A stretch of DNA of 64,000 nucleotides from Kitasatospora terrestris (GCF_039542905.1 NZ_BAABIS010000001.1:1426001-1490000), one strand, 5' to 3'. Positions 16,572-26,142 are shown, counted from the stretch's first letter. The notes: generated from the letters alone by a model not told the origin. Numbers and translations: made by a program.

Positions 16572-17177
16572 TTACAGCGGCAGGAAGAGGCCGCTGTCGG
16601 CGCGGTGCGAGAGCACCAGGCCGGTGTGGATCTCGTAGAACCAGCCGTGGAGTCTGAGCCGACCGTCCGCCAGGCGTGCGGCGATGCCGGGGTAGCCGCG
16701 CAGCCGTTCGAGCTGGGCGAGCACGTGGCGCTGCACCGGACCGGCGACGGTCGGGTCGAAGACGTCGGTGGCGTCGGCGCGCAGGGCGCCGGGGTCGGCG
16801 GCGGTGCTGAGCCAGTCGCGGACGGCGGGCACCACGCTGAGGTCGTCTCCGCGGACGACGGCGCCGACGGCGCCGCAGTGCGAGTGGCCGCAGACGACCA
16901 GGTCGCGCACCTCGAGGACCTCTACGGCATACTCGATGGTGGCGGCCTCTCCTGACGGTGCGTCAGGACGGTACTCGGGGACGATGTTCCCGGCGGTGCG
17001 CAGCTCGAAGAGGTCGCCGGGGTCGGCGCCGGTGATCAGCGCCGGGACGACCCGCGAGTCGGAGCAGGTGATGAAGAGCGCCTGCGGGGACTGGCCCCCG
17101 GCGAGTGCGGTGAGGTGTCGGCCGCCCGCCTCCGCGCGCTGCGGGAAGGCTCGGGCACGGTCGATCAGTGGATCCAT
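16572..17177 (-). CDS. Beta-carbonic anhydrase
   Basis: A 201-residue zinc enzyme that interconverts CO2 and bicarbonate in the cytoplasm. Zinc ligands are visible: Cys in FITCSDSRVVP (with the Asp-Arg pair that gates the site) and His/Cys in VVCGHSHCGAVGAV. The strand LFELRTAGNIVPE between them is also conserved. The ATG at 17177 follows GGAGGGA at a good distance, and an upstream in-frame start would swallow the operator-like palindrome. It is the first gene of an operon with the SulP transporter. Together they would supply bicarbonate for carboxylases under low CO2, as inferred from the pairing. Confidence 0.93.
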   Translation of the reverse strand: MDPLIDRARAFPQRAEAGGRHLTALAGGQSPQALFITCSDSRVVPALITGADPGDLFELRTAGNIVPEYRPDAPSGEAATIEYAVEVLEVRDLVVCGHSHCGAVGAVVRGDDLSVVPAVRDWLSTAADPGALRADATDVFDPTVAGPVQRHVLAQLERLRGYPGIAARLADGRLRLHGWFYEIHTGLVLSHRADSGLFLPL

Positions 17178-17193
17178 CGAGGGGGTCCCTCCG

Positions 17194-17218
17194 TTGACCT
17201 GACGGTTAGTCAAGTCAA
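17194..17218 (-). promoter_or_regulatory. 25-bp operator-like palindrome before the carbonic anhydrase operon
   Basis: Arms TTGACCTGAC (17194-17203) and GTCAAGTCAA (17209-17218) are complementary at 9 of 10 positions around a 5-base centre. Each arm is itself a tandem TGAC repeat. It lies just upstream of the ribosome-binding site, in an unusually AT-rich stretch reaching to about 17290 that must hold the promoter. The shape suits a dimeric or tetrameric repressor such as TetR or GntR. Confidence 0.5.
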
Positions 17219-17382
17219 TGTAAAACAAGGGTCAAGCCAAGGCAAAGGCAACCTCGGAAAGTATGTTGTGCCGATTTGGTTAACAGTGTGTTACCTGGCG
17301 CGCCGGGGCCACAAGGCCGCACCGGACACTTCGTAAAATCGTCGGAGCGCGCACGTACCATTTCCCGCGCCCGGCGCCCGGA

Positions 17383-19521
17383 TCACTCGGGGAGCGCCGC
17401 CCCTTCACCCTGCTCCGCCGGCTCGACCGGCTGCTCGGCCCAGATGGTCTTGCCCCGCCGGGAGAAGCGGGTGCCCCAGCGATCGGCCAGCTGACCGACG
17501 ATGAACAGGCCGCGTCCGCCCTCGTCGGTGCTGCGGGCGCGCCGCAGATGGGGGGCGGAACTGCTGCTGTCGGAGACCTCGCAGATCAGCTCCCGGTCGC
17601 GGATCATCCGCAGCCGGATCGGCGCGGCACCGTACCGCACCGCGTTGGTGACCAACTCGCTGACGATCAGATCGGTCGCGAACTCCAGCTCGGCCAGCCC
17701 CCACTCGGCGAGCTTGTGCTCGACCAGCCGCCGCGCGGTGGCGACCACCGCCGGGTCGCCGGGGAAGCTCCAGGCGGCGACCCGGTCCTCGGCCAGCGCC
17801 CGGGTCCGGGCGACCAGCAGCAGGACGTCGTCGCGCTGCCGTCCGGACAGCAGGCCGTACGCGATGTCGTCGGCGAGGGCGCGCGGTTCGCGCTCCGGGC
17901 GGGCGAGCAGCCGGGCGAGCCGCCCGAGCGGGTCGCTGCCCCGGACGGCGGAGGTCAGGCCGTCGGTGTGCAGCGCCAGCACGCTGCCCTCGGCGAGTTC
18001 GAGGGTGGCGGTTTCGTAGCAGCCGTCGCCGAGGCCGAGCGGCTCCCCCGTCACGATCGGGTACGGGACCTGCTCCCCGTCCGGCCCGACGATCAGCGGG
18101 CCGGGGTGGCCGGCCGAGGCGCCGACGCAGGTGCGCTCGACCGGGTCGTAGACCAGGTACAGGCAGGAGGCGACGCCCCGGCCGCCGGCCCGTCGGCGGC
18201 GGTCCTGCTCCACGGCGAGCACCCGCGCGGTCTCGTCCAGCCGGACCAGCAGCTCCTCGGGCGTCAGGTCGAGGACGGCGAGGGTGCGCAGCGCGGTGCG
18301 CAGCTGGCCCATGGTGGCGGCCGCCTCGATGCCGTCGCCGGTGACCGCGCCGATGGCGAGGCCGACCCGGGTGCCGGAGAGCGGGATGACGTCGTACCAG
18401 TCGCCGCCGCTGCCGACCGCGCCGGGCAGGTAGAGGTGGGCGGCGTCGACGGCGGAGAGCCGCTGCGGCTCGCGGGGCAGCAGGTGGCGCTGCAGGGTGG
18501 TGGCGATGTTGCGCTCGCGGGCGTAGCTGCGGGCCTGGTCGATGGAGAGCGCGGCGCGGGCGGCGACCTCGGTGGCGAGCTGCAGGTCGTCCTTGTCGAA
18601 CGGCTCGGGGTGCCGGTAGCGGTAGAGGCCGACCACGCCGAGCAGGGTGTCCTGGACGGTGAGCGGGACGACGATCACCGTGTGGATGCCGGTGGCGAGC
18701 AGCGGGCGCAGCCGTTCGGGGTCGGTGTCCAGCCACGGTTCGGACGGGTCGAGGTGGGTGATCAGCCGGGGCCGGGCGTCGTCGAGGCTGCGGGTGAACG
18801 GGGTGGACACGGGGAAGGTGCTGAGCTCGCCGGGGCCTATCGGTCCGGTGTCGCCGTCGAGGGAGCGGAACGCGGCGCGGCGCAGCGGTGCGTCGGCCTC
18901 GACCGGGCCGTGGCGGGCGGGCAGGCCGCGCATCGGCTCGTCGAGCAGGTCGACGGTGATGGCGTCGGCAAGTGCGGGGACGGCGACGGCGGCGAGCTCG
19001 GCGGCGATGCCGGGGGCGTCCAGCGAGGCGCCGATCCGCCGGTGGGCGGCGTGCAGGACGTCGAGCCGGCGGATGGCGGCCTGCCGCTCGGTGACGTCCT
19101 CGACGGAGGCGAGGCCGAAGACCTGTCCGTTGTCGAGCCGGATCCGGTACATCGACACCGCGACGGCCATCTCGTGCTCGGGCCGGCCGGGGACGTAGCC
19201 GCGGACCAGCAGCTCGCGCACCCGGACGCCGTCGCGCAGCACCTCGCGGGCGAGCTTGTCGAGCTCCCCGGTGGCGAAGCCGGGGGCGAAGTCGGCGACC
19301 GTGTGGCCGAGGATCCGGTCGGGCGGGACGCCCCGGACGCCGCGGCCGGTGCTGTTGTAGCGGACCACCCGCAGCTCTTCGTCGAAGAGGAACATCCCCT
19401 GCGGTGACTGCGCGAACAGCGCTTCGAGCACGGCGGCGGAGACCTCGTCCCGGTCAGCGTCCAGCAACCCCTCACCTCCACCCGTCCCTCCCACCTTCGC
19501 ATCTGTCCGCCCCCCGGGCAT
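17383..19521 (-). CDS. PAS-GAF-SpoIIE phosphatase-HATPase regulator
   Basis: A 712-residue signalling protein. Residues about 25-140 are a PAS domain (LFDEELRVVRYNSTGRGVRG). Residues about 155-335 are a GAF domain. Residues about 345-565 are a SpoIIE/PP2C phosphatase domain beginning GSGGDWYDVIPL. Residues about 585-705 are an HATPase_c anti-sigma-type kinase (SELVTNAVRYGAAP, EVSDSS, GGRGLFIVGQLADRWG). Such proteins control partner-switching of sigma factors by adding and removing phosphate on STAS anti-anti-sigma proteins. The usual phosphatase motif GDVxGHG reads GAVTGDG here, so one metal-ligand Asp is missing. A TTG at 19467 with a strong GGAGGTGAGG site is an alternative start. Confidence 0.9.
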   Translation of the reverse strand: MPGGRTDAKVGGTGGGEGLLDADRDEVSAAVLEALFAQSPQGMFLFDEELRVVRYNSTGRGVRGVPPDRILGHTVADFAPGFATGELDKLAREVLRDGVRVRELLVRGYVPGRPEHEMAVAVSMYRIRLDNGQVFGLASVEDVTERQAAIRRLDVLHAAHRRIGASLDAPGIAAELAAVAVPALADAITVDLLDEPMRGLPARHGPVEADAPLRRAAFRSLDGDTGPIGPGELSTFPVSTPFTRSLDDARPRLITHLDPSEPWLDTDPERLRPLLATGIHTVIVVPLTVQDTLLGVVGLYRYRHPEPFDKDDLQLATEVAARAALSIDQARSYARERNIATTLQRHLLPREPQRLSAVDAAHLYLPGAVGSGGDWYDVIPLSGTRVGLAIGAVTGDGIEAAATMGQLRTALRTLAVLDLTPEELLVRLDETARVLAVEQDRRRRAGGRGVASCLYLVYDPVERTCVGASAGHPGPLIVGPDGEQVPYPIVTGEPLGLGDGCYETATLELAEGSVLALHTDGLTSAVRGSDPLGRLARLLARPEREPRALADDIAYGLLSGRQRDDVLLLVARTRALAEDRVAAWSFPGDPAVVATARRLVEHKLAEWGLAELEFATDLIVSELVTNAVRYGAAPIRLRMIRDRELICEVSDSSSSAPHLRRARSTDEGGRGLFIVGQLADRWGTRFSRRGKTIWAEQPVEPAEQGEGAALPE

Positions 19522-19636
19522 CTCGGGACCGGATCACCGACGGGTCGCCGATCGGGCAGGCGGTTTCCGTTGTCGTGCGCCGTCCGGTGGATCTCCTAGG
19601 GTGGCGGCCACGTACGGATCGGCGGGGGGATCGGCC

Positions 19637-20596
19637 TTGGACATCGAACTTCGGTTGCTGCGGATGCTCCTGGTCATCGCGGACTCCGGCAGTCTGGGCC
19701 GGGCGGCGGTGGCGACGAACTTCTCGCAGCCGTCGGTCAGCGGGCAGCTGAAGCGGCTGGAGGCGCAGTTCGGCGGTCCGCTGTTCGAGCGCGGGAGCAG
19801 CGGGGTCCGCCCGACCGCGCTGGGGGCGCGGGTGATCGAACAGGTACGGGACGTGGTCGCCCGGGTCGACGCGCTGGGGCAGCTGTCGCCGGTGGCGGGC
19901 GACGGCGCGGGCCGGACCTTCCGGCTGGCCTCGACCAACACGCCGATCCTGCCGGGCATGCTGGCCCGGGCCCGGGCCGTGGTGCCCGGCCTGTCACCGC
20001 TGGTGAGCAGCGTGTACGCGTCGACGCGGATCGTCGAGCTGATCGAGCGGGGCGAGGCCGAGGTGGGCCTGGCGGCGGACTACCCGGGGGCGGAGCTGCG
20101 GCACTCGGCGGCGCTGGCGCACCGCGGGATCGTCACCGAGCCCGGTTTCGTGGCGCTGGCCGCCGACCATCCGGCGGCGCGGCAGGCGGAGGTGGACCTG
20201 GCGGACCTGGCGGACTGCGCTTGGTTCGTGACGCCGGACGACGGGGCGGGCTGGCCGGGGGTGTTCGAGGCGGCCTGCCGGGCGTCCGGGTTCTCCCCGG
20301 TGGCGGTGCACGAGTTCCTCGGCGACCAGCAGCACCTGCAGTCGATGATCGCCTGCGGGCTGGGGGTGTCGGTGGTGCAGGCGACCATCCGGCCGGCCCC
20401 GGGGGTGGTGGTGCGCCCGCTGGTCGGCACTCCCCTGTGGTGCCGGTACGTGCTGGTGTGGAGCCGTGAGCGGGTCGACGAGGAGCTGGCCGGGGCGCTG
20501 TTCGGCGCGGCCTCGTACGCGTACCGGGAGCTGATCGCGCAGTCGCCGCACTTCCGGTTGTGGGCGGCCGGCAAGTACCGGCTGCCGCGCAGCTGA
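19637..20596 (+). CDS. LysR-family transcriptional regulator
   Basis: A 319-residue LysR-type regulator. The N-terminal winged helix begins DIELRLLRMLLVIADSGSLG, with recognition helix FSQPSVSGQLKRLEAQFG. Residues about 95-300 form the two-lobed effector domain. The TTG at 19637 is preferred because GGCGGGGGGA precedes it at good spacing and the helix-turn-helix follows at once. A GTG at 19601 overlaps a -10 box TAGGGT (19597-19602), so translation there is unlikely. It is divergent from the SpoIIE gene and followed by a secreted collagenase gene, but an operator-rich gap of 170 bp separates them. Its target is unknown. Confidence 0.85.
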   Translation: MDIELRLLRMLLVIADSGSLGRAAVATNFSQPSVSGQLKRLEAQFGGPLFERGSSGVRPTALGARVIEQVRDVVARVDALGQLSPVAGDGAGRTFRLASTNTPILPGMLARARAVVPGLSPLVSSVYASTRIVELIERGEAEVGLAADYPGAELRHSAALAHRGIVTEPGFVALAADHPAARQAEVDLADLADCAWFVTPDDGAGWPGVFEAACRASGFSPVAVHEFLGDQQHLQSMIACGLGVSVVQATIRPAPGVVVRPLVGTPLWCRYVLVWSRERVDEELAGALFGAASYAYRELIAQSPHFRLWAAGKYRLPRS

Positions 20597-20620
20597 CAGA
20601 TCGCCCCCTCAGCCCGGGTG

Positions 20621-20660
20621 ATGACCTGTACCGTGCAATGTCATATGACCTGTGACATTG
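20621..20660 (+). promoter_or_regulatory. Direct and inverted repeats upstream of the collagenase gene
   Basis: ATGACCTGT occurs twice (20621-20629 and 20645-20653). An inverted repeat with perfect 8-bp arms CAATGTCA (20636-20643) and TGACATTG (20653-20660) surrounds the second copy. This dense, AT-richer cluster lies about 105 bases before the GTG of the secreted peptidase and looks like a binding site for a regulator. Confidence 0.45.
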
Positions 20661-20764
20661 TTCTGCGCTGGATTCGGTGTCAGGATGCTCTGCGCAGCAC
20701 ACCCCCGTGCTCCGTCTGATGCTGCGTGAGCTCCCACTCACCCCCACTCCAGAAGGACTTGCCC

Positions 20765-23323
20765 GTGCGCCTGCGCATACCCCTCTCCTCGCTGGCGGCC
20801 GCGGTCGTCGCGTGTTGCGCCACCACCGCCGTGCTCCTGCCGGCTGCGGCGTCCGCCGCACCCAAAACCCCCGGAAGCTCCACGTCGGCCCCCGCCGCCG
20901 CCCCGAAGCCGGCCGGCTTGGGAGGCGTCCCGACCCTCTCCGAGGCCCTGGCCCCGCCCAGCGCCCCGATCCCGGCCGCGCTGCTCAGCCAGTCCCTGCT
21001 GGGCGAGCCCGCCGCCACCTCCGGCGCCCCCGCCGCCGTGCCCGCGCCGAAGCAGGCGCCGTCCGCCAAGCTCGGCGCGGCGGCCGAGGCCGCCGTCGCG
21101 GCCTCCTGCACCCCGGCGGACTTCTCCTCCCGGACCGGCGCCGCCCTGGTCTCCTTCGTCCAGGCCTCGACCCTCGACTGCGTCAACTCGCTGTTCAACG
21201 TCACCGGCGCGGACACCGCGGGCGTCTTCAAGCAGTCCCAGATGCTGGCCGTGGCGAACGCCTTCAAGGCGCAGGCCTCCTCCTACGCAGGCAACAACAG
21301 CGGCAACTTCCTGCAGCTGGTGCTGTTCCTCCGGGCCGGCTACTACATCCAGTCCAACAACGCCTCCACCGTGGGCGGTTACGACGCCACGCTGACCGAC
21401 GCCGTCAAGGCCGGGCTGGACGCGTTCTTCGCCGGCGCCCGGTGGAAGGACGTCAACGACGCCAACGGCGACGTGCTCAAGGAGGTGCTGACCCTCACCG
21501 ACAGCGCCAACATCCAGGGCCAGTACCTGAACGTCTACAAGCAGGTGCTGAACGGCTACGACAACACCTACAACGCGTTCCCGAAGATGGTGAGCGCGGT
21601 CAACTCGGTGCTGCGCTTCCCGCTCTGGCGGGCCAACTGGAACCCGTCCTTCGTCAGCGCCCTCGGCGCTGACACCAGCCTGATCCCCGCGCTCGCGGCC
21701 TTCATCACCAACCACAAGGACCTGCTGGGCGGCCCCAACGAGGTGCTGGTCACCAACGCCGGCAACGACCTGGCCCGGATCGCCGGCGACGGCGGCGCCG
21801 TGGAGACGGCCGCCAAGCCGCTGGTCAAGCAGGTGCTGGACGGCGCCCCGATCCTGGGCGCCACCGGCTCGCTGTACGTGCACACCGCCTACCAGGCGAA
21901 CTACTACAACGGCGCCAACTGCTCGTACTACGGCACCTGCAACCTGCCGGCGAAGCTGACCGCCGCCGTCCTGCCCAACCAGCTGGTCTGCGACAACCGC
22001 ACCCTGCAGACGCAGGACCTGACGGCCGCCGAGCTGGCCGCCGTCTGCGCCAGCCTGCGCGGCGAGGACGCCGCCTTCCACACCGTGGTCAAGGACAACG
22101 GCCCCGTCCCGAACCAGTACGCCAAGACGGTCACCTTCGGCATCTTCGCCAACAAGACCGACTACACCACGTACTCCTGGGCGATCTACGGCAACTCCAC
22201 GGACAACGGCGGGCAGACCGTCATGGACGCCACCGACCCGAACAGCCAGGCCGTGACCGTGATGTACCGCAAGTCGTGGAACAACACCGACACCGCGCGG
22301 GTGTGGAACCTCAACCACGAGTACACCCACTACCTCGACGGCATCTACGACATGAAGGGCAACTTCGGCACCCAGACCTCCGTCCCCAACATCTGGTGGA
22401 TCGAGGGCGTCGCCGAGTACCTGTCCTACACCTACCGCGGCGCGACCGACACCGACGCGATGGCGGAGGCGGGCAAGCACACCTACAAGCTCTCCACCAT
22501 CTTCCAGAACACCTACGGCAACTCCGACTCCACCCGGGTCTACCCGTGGGGCTACCTCGCCGTCCGGTACATGCTGGAGAAGCACCCGAACGACGTCGCC
22601 ACCATGCTCGCCCGCTTCCGCACCGGTGACTACGCCGGCGGGTACGCCGTCTACAACGGCGTCGGCACCTCCTACGACGCCGACTTCGACGCCTGGCTGA
22701 CCGCCTGCAACGGCGGCGCCTGCTACGCCACCGGCCCCACCTCGCTGTTCAACGCCTCCATCAGCGCCAACACCGTGACCCTCACCGACCGCTCGGTGCA
22801 GACCGGCGGCGGCCAGATCACCGGCTGGCACTGGACGTTCGGCGACGGCAGCTCCTCCGACGAGCGCAACCCCAGCCACTCCTACGCGGCCGCCGGCACC
22901 TACACCGTCGCGCTGACCACCACCGACAGCAACGGCCGGATCGCCACCACGCCGCTCGGCGTCACCGTCACCGCGCCGCCGGCCACCCTGCCGACCTGCA
23001 CCGACCAGCGCACCGACGCGATGGGCCAGAACTGCTCCCGCACCGGCCGCGCCCGCACCGCCGGCAACACCGACTACCTGTACGTCTACCTGCCGGCCGG
23101 CACCACCACCCTGAAGGTCACCACCTCCGGCGGCACCGGCACCGTGGGGCTGTACTACAACAACAGCACCTGGGCCTCGCCGAGCGCGTTCACCGCCTCC
23201 TCGACCAACGCCGGCAGCACCACCCAGTCGATCACCGTCACCAACCCGACGGCCGGCTACCGCTACGTCAGCCTCTACGCGGTCACCGACTTCAGCGGTG
23301 TGACCGTCACCACGCAGTTCTGA
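20765..23323 (+). CDS. Secreted M9-family collagenase
   Basis: An 852-residue extracellular zinc metallopeptidase. A Sec signal peptide spans residues 1 to about 30 (SLAAAVVACCATTAVLLPAA), with an Ala-x-Ala site. An M9 activator/N-terminal domain covers about 90-380. The peptidase unit has the zinc motif HEYTH near residue 518, in NLNHEYTHYLDGIYD, and the third ligand Glu in IEGVAEYLSYTY. A PKD domain follows at about 665-740 (ITGWHWTFGDGSSSDERNPS) and a bacterial prepeptidase-type beta domain at about 750-850, both used for collagen binding in the family. The GTG at 20765 has AGAAGGAC 7 nt upstream. Repeats upstream suggest regulated expression. Confidence 0.93.
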   Translation: MRLRIPLSSLAAAVVACCATTAVLLPAAASAAPKTPGSSTSAPAAAPKPAGLGGVPTLSEALAPPSAPIPAALLSQSLLGEPAATSGAPAAVPAPKQAPSAKLGAAAEAAVAASCTPADFSSRTGAALVSFVQASTLDCVNSLFNVTGADTAGVFKQSQMLAVANAFKAQASSYAGNNSGNFLQLVLFLRAGYYIQSNNASTVGGYDATLTDAVKAGLDAFFAGARWKDVNDANGDVLKEVLTLTDSANIQGQYLNVYKQVLNGYDNTYNAFPKMVSAVNSVLRFPLWRANWNPSFVSALGADTSLIPALAAFITNHKDLLGGPNEVLVTNAGNDLARIAGDGGAVETAAKPLVKQVLDGAPILGATGSLYVHTAYQANYYNGANCSYYGTCNLPAKLTAAVLPNQLVCDNRTLQTQDLTAAELAAVCASLRGEDAAFHTVVKDNGPVPNQYAKTVTFGIFANKTDYTTYSWAIYGNSTDNGGQTVMDATDPNSQAVTVMYRKSWNNTDTARVWNLNHEYTHYLDGIYDMKGNFGTQTSVPNIWWIEGVAEYLSYTYRGATDTDAMAEAGKHTYKLSTIFQNTYGNSDSTRVYPWGYLAVRYMLEKHPNDVATMLARFRTGDYAGGYAVYNGVGTSYDADFDAWLTACNGGACYATGPTSLFNASISANTVTLTDRSVQTGGGQITGWHWTFGDGSSSDERNPSHSYAAAGTYTVALTTTDSNGRIATTPLGVTVTAPPATLPTCTDQRTDAMGQNCSRTGRARTAGNTDYLYVYLPAGTTTLKVTTSGGTGTVGLYYNNSTWASPSAFTASSTNAGSTTQSITVTNPTAGYRYVSLYAVTDFSGVTVTTQF

Positions 23324-23400
23324 CAGATTCGCGTGCAACCTGTTGATCGCTTGACGCGTGCATGTGTGTGACGGACCGTCGTCTCACACAGGAGTACTTC

Positions 23401-25029
23401 TTGACCGCGCACCTCGCCCGGCGCCCCGTGCGCCGGGCCCTGCCGCTCGTCGCCCTCTCGCTGGCCGCCACCCTGCTGGTCGGCTCGGCGCACGCCGACA
23501 GCCCCACCCCGGCCGACCCGACCCTGGCGGGCGACCTGGACGCGATCCTCTCCGACGCCCGCCTGGCCAACGCCCAGGCGGGCGTCGTGGTGCTCGACGC
23601 GGCCACCGGCAAGCCGGTGTACCAGCGCCAGCCCGACGCCCTGCTCACCCCGGCGTCCACCCTGAAGACGGTCACCACCGCCGCCGCGCTCGACCTGCTC
23701 GGCGCCGACCACCGCTTCACCACCGAGGTCCGCACCGTCGGCACCCAGCGCGGCAGCGCCCTCTTCGGCGACCTGGTGCTGCGCGGCGGCGGCGACCCGA
23801 GCCTGCGCCCGCAGGACCTGGACGCGCTCGCCGCCAAGGTCGCGGACGCCGGCATCACCGTGGTCACCGGCCGGCTGCTGACCGACGCCACCCGCTACGA
23901 GTCGACCCCGCTCGGCCCCGGCTGGGCCTGGGACGACGAGCCCTACAGCTACAGCCCGCAGATCTCCGCGCTGACCCTCGCGCCGGACGCCGAGTACACC
24001 ATGGGCGCCGCCCAGGTGATCGTCACCCCCGGCGAGGCCGGCCAGCCCGCGAAGATCACCTTCAACCCGGCCGAGACCCCGCTGACCGTCAGCGGCCAGG
24101 TCACCACCGGCGCCGCGGGCAGCGGCACCACCGCCGGCGTGGAGCGCAAGCGCGGCGCCAACGTGCTCGCGGCCTCCGGCTCGATCGCCGCCGGCTCCGC
24201 CCCCGCCACCTACTGGACCACCGTCGAGAACCCGGCCGCCTACACCGGCGCGGTCTTCGCCGGCGCGCTCGCCAAGCACGGCGTGCGCGTCGTCCAGCCC
24301 ACCGCCGCCGCCACCGGCAGCGAGCAGTCCCAGGTGCTGGCCAGTCACGACTCCGCCACCATCGGCGAGTTGATCACCCCGATGCTCAAGCTCAGCAACA
24401 ACGGCATCGCCGAGCACCTGCTGAAGGAGACCGGCAAGGTCAAGGGCGGCACCGGCAGCTGGTCCGCCGGCATCACCCAGGTCCGCGCCTTCCTCAAGGC
24501 CAACGGCCTGGAACTGCCGGCCGGCCGCCAGGTCGACGGCTCGGGCCTGTCCCGCTACGACCTGGTCACCCCGGCGAAGATGGCCGGTCTGATGCAGCTG
24601 GCCTCCACCAAGCCCTGGTTCGACGCCTGGTACGCGGCGCTTCCGGTGGCCGGCAACTCGGCCCGGATGGTCGGCGGCACCCTCACCGCCCGGATGCGCG
24701 GCACCGCCGCGCAGGACAACGTGCACGCCAAGAGCGGCTCGATGGGCGGCGTGGACAACCTCACCGGCTACGCCACCGCGCCCGACGGCCGCAAGCTGGT
24801 CTTCACCGTGATGGTCAACAACTTCGCCGGCACCAGCCCGCGCCCGCTGATCGACGCGGTCGCCGTCCGCCTGGCCGCCGGCCACCCCGCCGCGCCGTCC
24901 ACCGCGCCCGCCGCGCCGAAGCAGCTCCAGCAGGCCCCCGGCGCCCGCAGCGCCGCCCCGCAGCAGAGCGCCGACAGCCCGTCCACCCAGACCCGCTGGG
25001 AAGACTGCGAGCTGCTCGCCCGCTGCTGA
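23401..25029 (+). CDS. D-alanyl-D-alanine carboxypeptidase/endopeptidase (PBP4-type, S13)
   Basis: A 542-residue exported low-molecular-weight penicillin-binding protein that trims or cleaves peptidoglycan cross-links. A signal peptide covers residues 1-33, ending GSAHADS. The active-site triad motifs are all present: SxxK in TPASTLKTVTTAAAL, SxN in KLSNNGIAEHLLKE and KSG in NVHAKSGSMGGVDN. The insert between the first two motifs is typical of S13 (DacB-like) enzymes. The C-terminus has a Pro/Ala/Gln-rich tail of about 45 residues. The TTG at 23401 is used because CAGGAG lies 7 nt upstream and the signal peptide starts there; an ATG at 23362 is the alternative. Confidence 0.92.
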   Translation: MTAHLARRPVRRALPLVALSLAATLLVGSAHADSPTPADPTLAGDLDAILSDARLANAQAGVVVLDAATGKPVYQRQPDALLTPASTLKTVTTAAALDLLGADHRFTTEVRTVGTQRGSALFGDLVLRGGGDPSLRPQDLDALAAKVADAGITVVTGRLLTDATRYESTPLGPGWAWDDEPYSYSPQISALTLAPDAEYTMGAAQVIVTPGEAGQPAKITFNPAETPLTVSGQVTTGAAGSGTTAGVERKRGANVLAASGSIAAGSAPATYWTTVENPAAYTGAVFAGALAKHGVRVVQPTAAATGSEQSQVLASHDSATIGELITPMLKLSNNGIAEHLLKETGKVKGGTGSWSAGITQVRAFLKANGLELPAGRQVDGSGLSRYDLVTPAKMAGLMQLASTKPWFDAWYAALPVAGNSARMVGGTLTARMRGTAAQDNVHAKSGSMGGVDNLTGYATAPDGRKLVFTVMVNNFAGTSPRPLIDAVAVRLAAGHPAAPSTAPAAPKQLQQAPGARSAAPQQSADSPSTQTRWEDCELLARC

Positions 25030-25085
25030 CCCCGAGCGCGTAGCGTACGGAGGGTCCGGCACCGACCAGTGAGGAAGACAGACGC

Positions 25086-26087
25086 ATGGAGTTCCGCCAC
25101 CTCGGCCGCAGCGGCCTGATCGTCAGTGAGATCGCGTACGGCAACTGGCTCACCCACGGCTCGCAGGTCGAGGAGGAGACCGCCGCCGCGTGCATCCGCG
25201 CCGCGCTGGACGCGGGCATCACCACCTTCGACACCGCCGACGTGTACGCCGAGACCCGCGCCGAGTCGGTGCTCGGCCGGGCCCTCAAGGGCGAGCGGCG
25301 CGAGGGGCTGGAGATCCTCACCAAGGTGTACTGGCCGACCGGCCCGGGCCGCAACGACCGGGGCCTGAGCCGCAAGCACATCATGGAGTCGATCAACGGC
25401 TCGCTGCGCCGCCTGCAGACCGACTACGTGGACGTCTACCAGGCGCACCGCTACGACACCCTCACTCCGCTGGAGGAGACCATGGAGGCCTTCGCCGACG
25501 TGGTCCACTCCGGCAAGGCGCACTACATCGGCGTCTCGGAGTGGACGGCCGAGCAGATCCGGGCCGGTCACGCGCTGGCCCGCGAGCTGCGCATCCCGTT
25601 CGTCTCCAGCCAGCCGCAGTACAGCGCGCTGTGGCGGGTGATCGAGGCCGAGGTGGTGCCGGCCTGCGAGGAGCTGGGCATCGGCCAGGTGGTCTGGTCG
25701 CCGATCGCGCAGGGCGTGCTGACCGGCAAGTACCTGCCCGGCGCCGAGCCGCCGGCCGGCTCCCGGGCCACCGACGAGCGCGGCTCGGCCTTCGTCTCGC
25801 GCTGGCTGCAGCCCGAGGTGCTGGAGCGGGTGCAGCAGCTGCGCCCGCTGGCGGACGAGGCCGGGCTGAGCCTGGCGCAGCTCGCCGTCGCCTGGGTGCT
25901 GCAGAACCCGAACGTCTCCTCGGCCATCATCGGGGCCTCCCGCCCCGAGCAGGTCGCGGAGAACGTGAAGGCCTCCGGCGTGAAGCTGGAGCCGGCCCTG
26001 CTGGCCCGGATGGACGAGATCCTCGCCCCGGTCGCCCTGACCGACCCGGGTCTCACTGCGGCCAACGCCCCGCAGTCCCGCCCGTAG
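25086..26087 (+). CDS. Aldo/keto reductase (Kv-beta-like)
   Basis: A 333-residue NADPH-dependent oxidoreductase with a TIM-barrel fold. The catalytic tetrad is visible: Asp in [15 protein letters not shown], Tyr four residues on, Lys in EILTKVYWP and His in [13 protein letters not shown]. The C-terminal cofactor loop is [19 protein letters not shown]. Spacing and the start [19 protein letters not shown] place it with bacterial Kv-beta-subunit-like members that reduce methylglyoxal and other aldehydes. The ATG at 25086 follows GAGGAAG. A -10 box TAGCGT lies near 25040, so it is probably transcribed alone and ends at the strong hairpin at 26110. Confidence 0.92.
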   Translation: MEFRHLGRSGLIVSEIAYGNWLTHGSQVEEETAAACIRAALDAGITTFDTADVYAETRAESVLGRALKGERREGLEILTKVYWPTGPGRNDRGLSRKHIMESINGSLRRLQTDYVDVYQAHRYDTLTPLEETMEAFADVVHSGKAHYIGVSEWTAEQIRAGHALARELRIPFVSSQPQYSALWRVIEAEVVPACEELGIGQVVWSPIAQGVLTGKYLPGAEPPAGSRATDERGSAFVSRWLQPEVLERVQQLRPLADEAGLSLAQLAVAWVLQNPNVSSAIIGASRPEQVAENVKASGVKLEPALLARMDEILAPVALTDPGLTAANAPQSRP

Positions 26088-26109
26088 CACCAGCGGCGGC
26101 ACAAGCGAG

Positions 26110-26142
26110 CGGCCCCACCGGGAGACGAACCCGGTGGGGCCG
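26110..26142 (+). terminator. Strong intrinsic-type hairpin
   Basis: A perfect 13-bp stem, CGGCCCCACCGGG (26110-26122) with CCCGGTGGGGCCG (26130-26142), encloses a 7-base loop. It begins 23 bases after the aldo/keto reductase stop and has no T-run. Confidence 0.75.
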
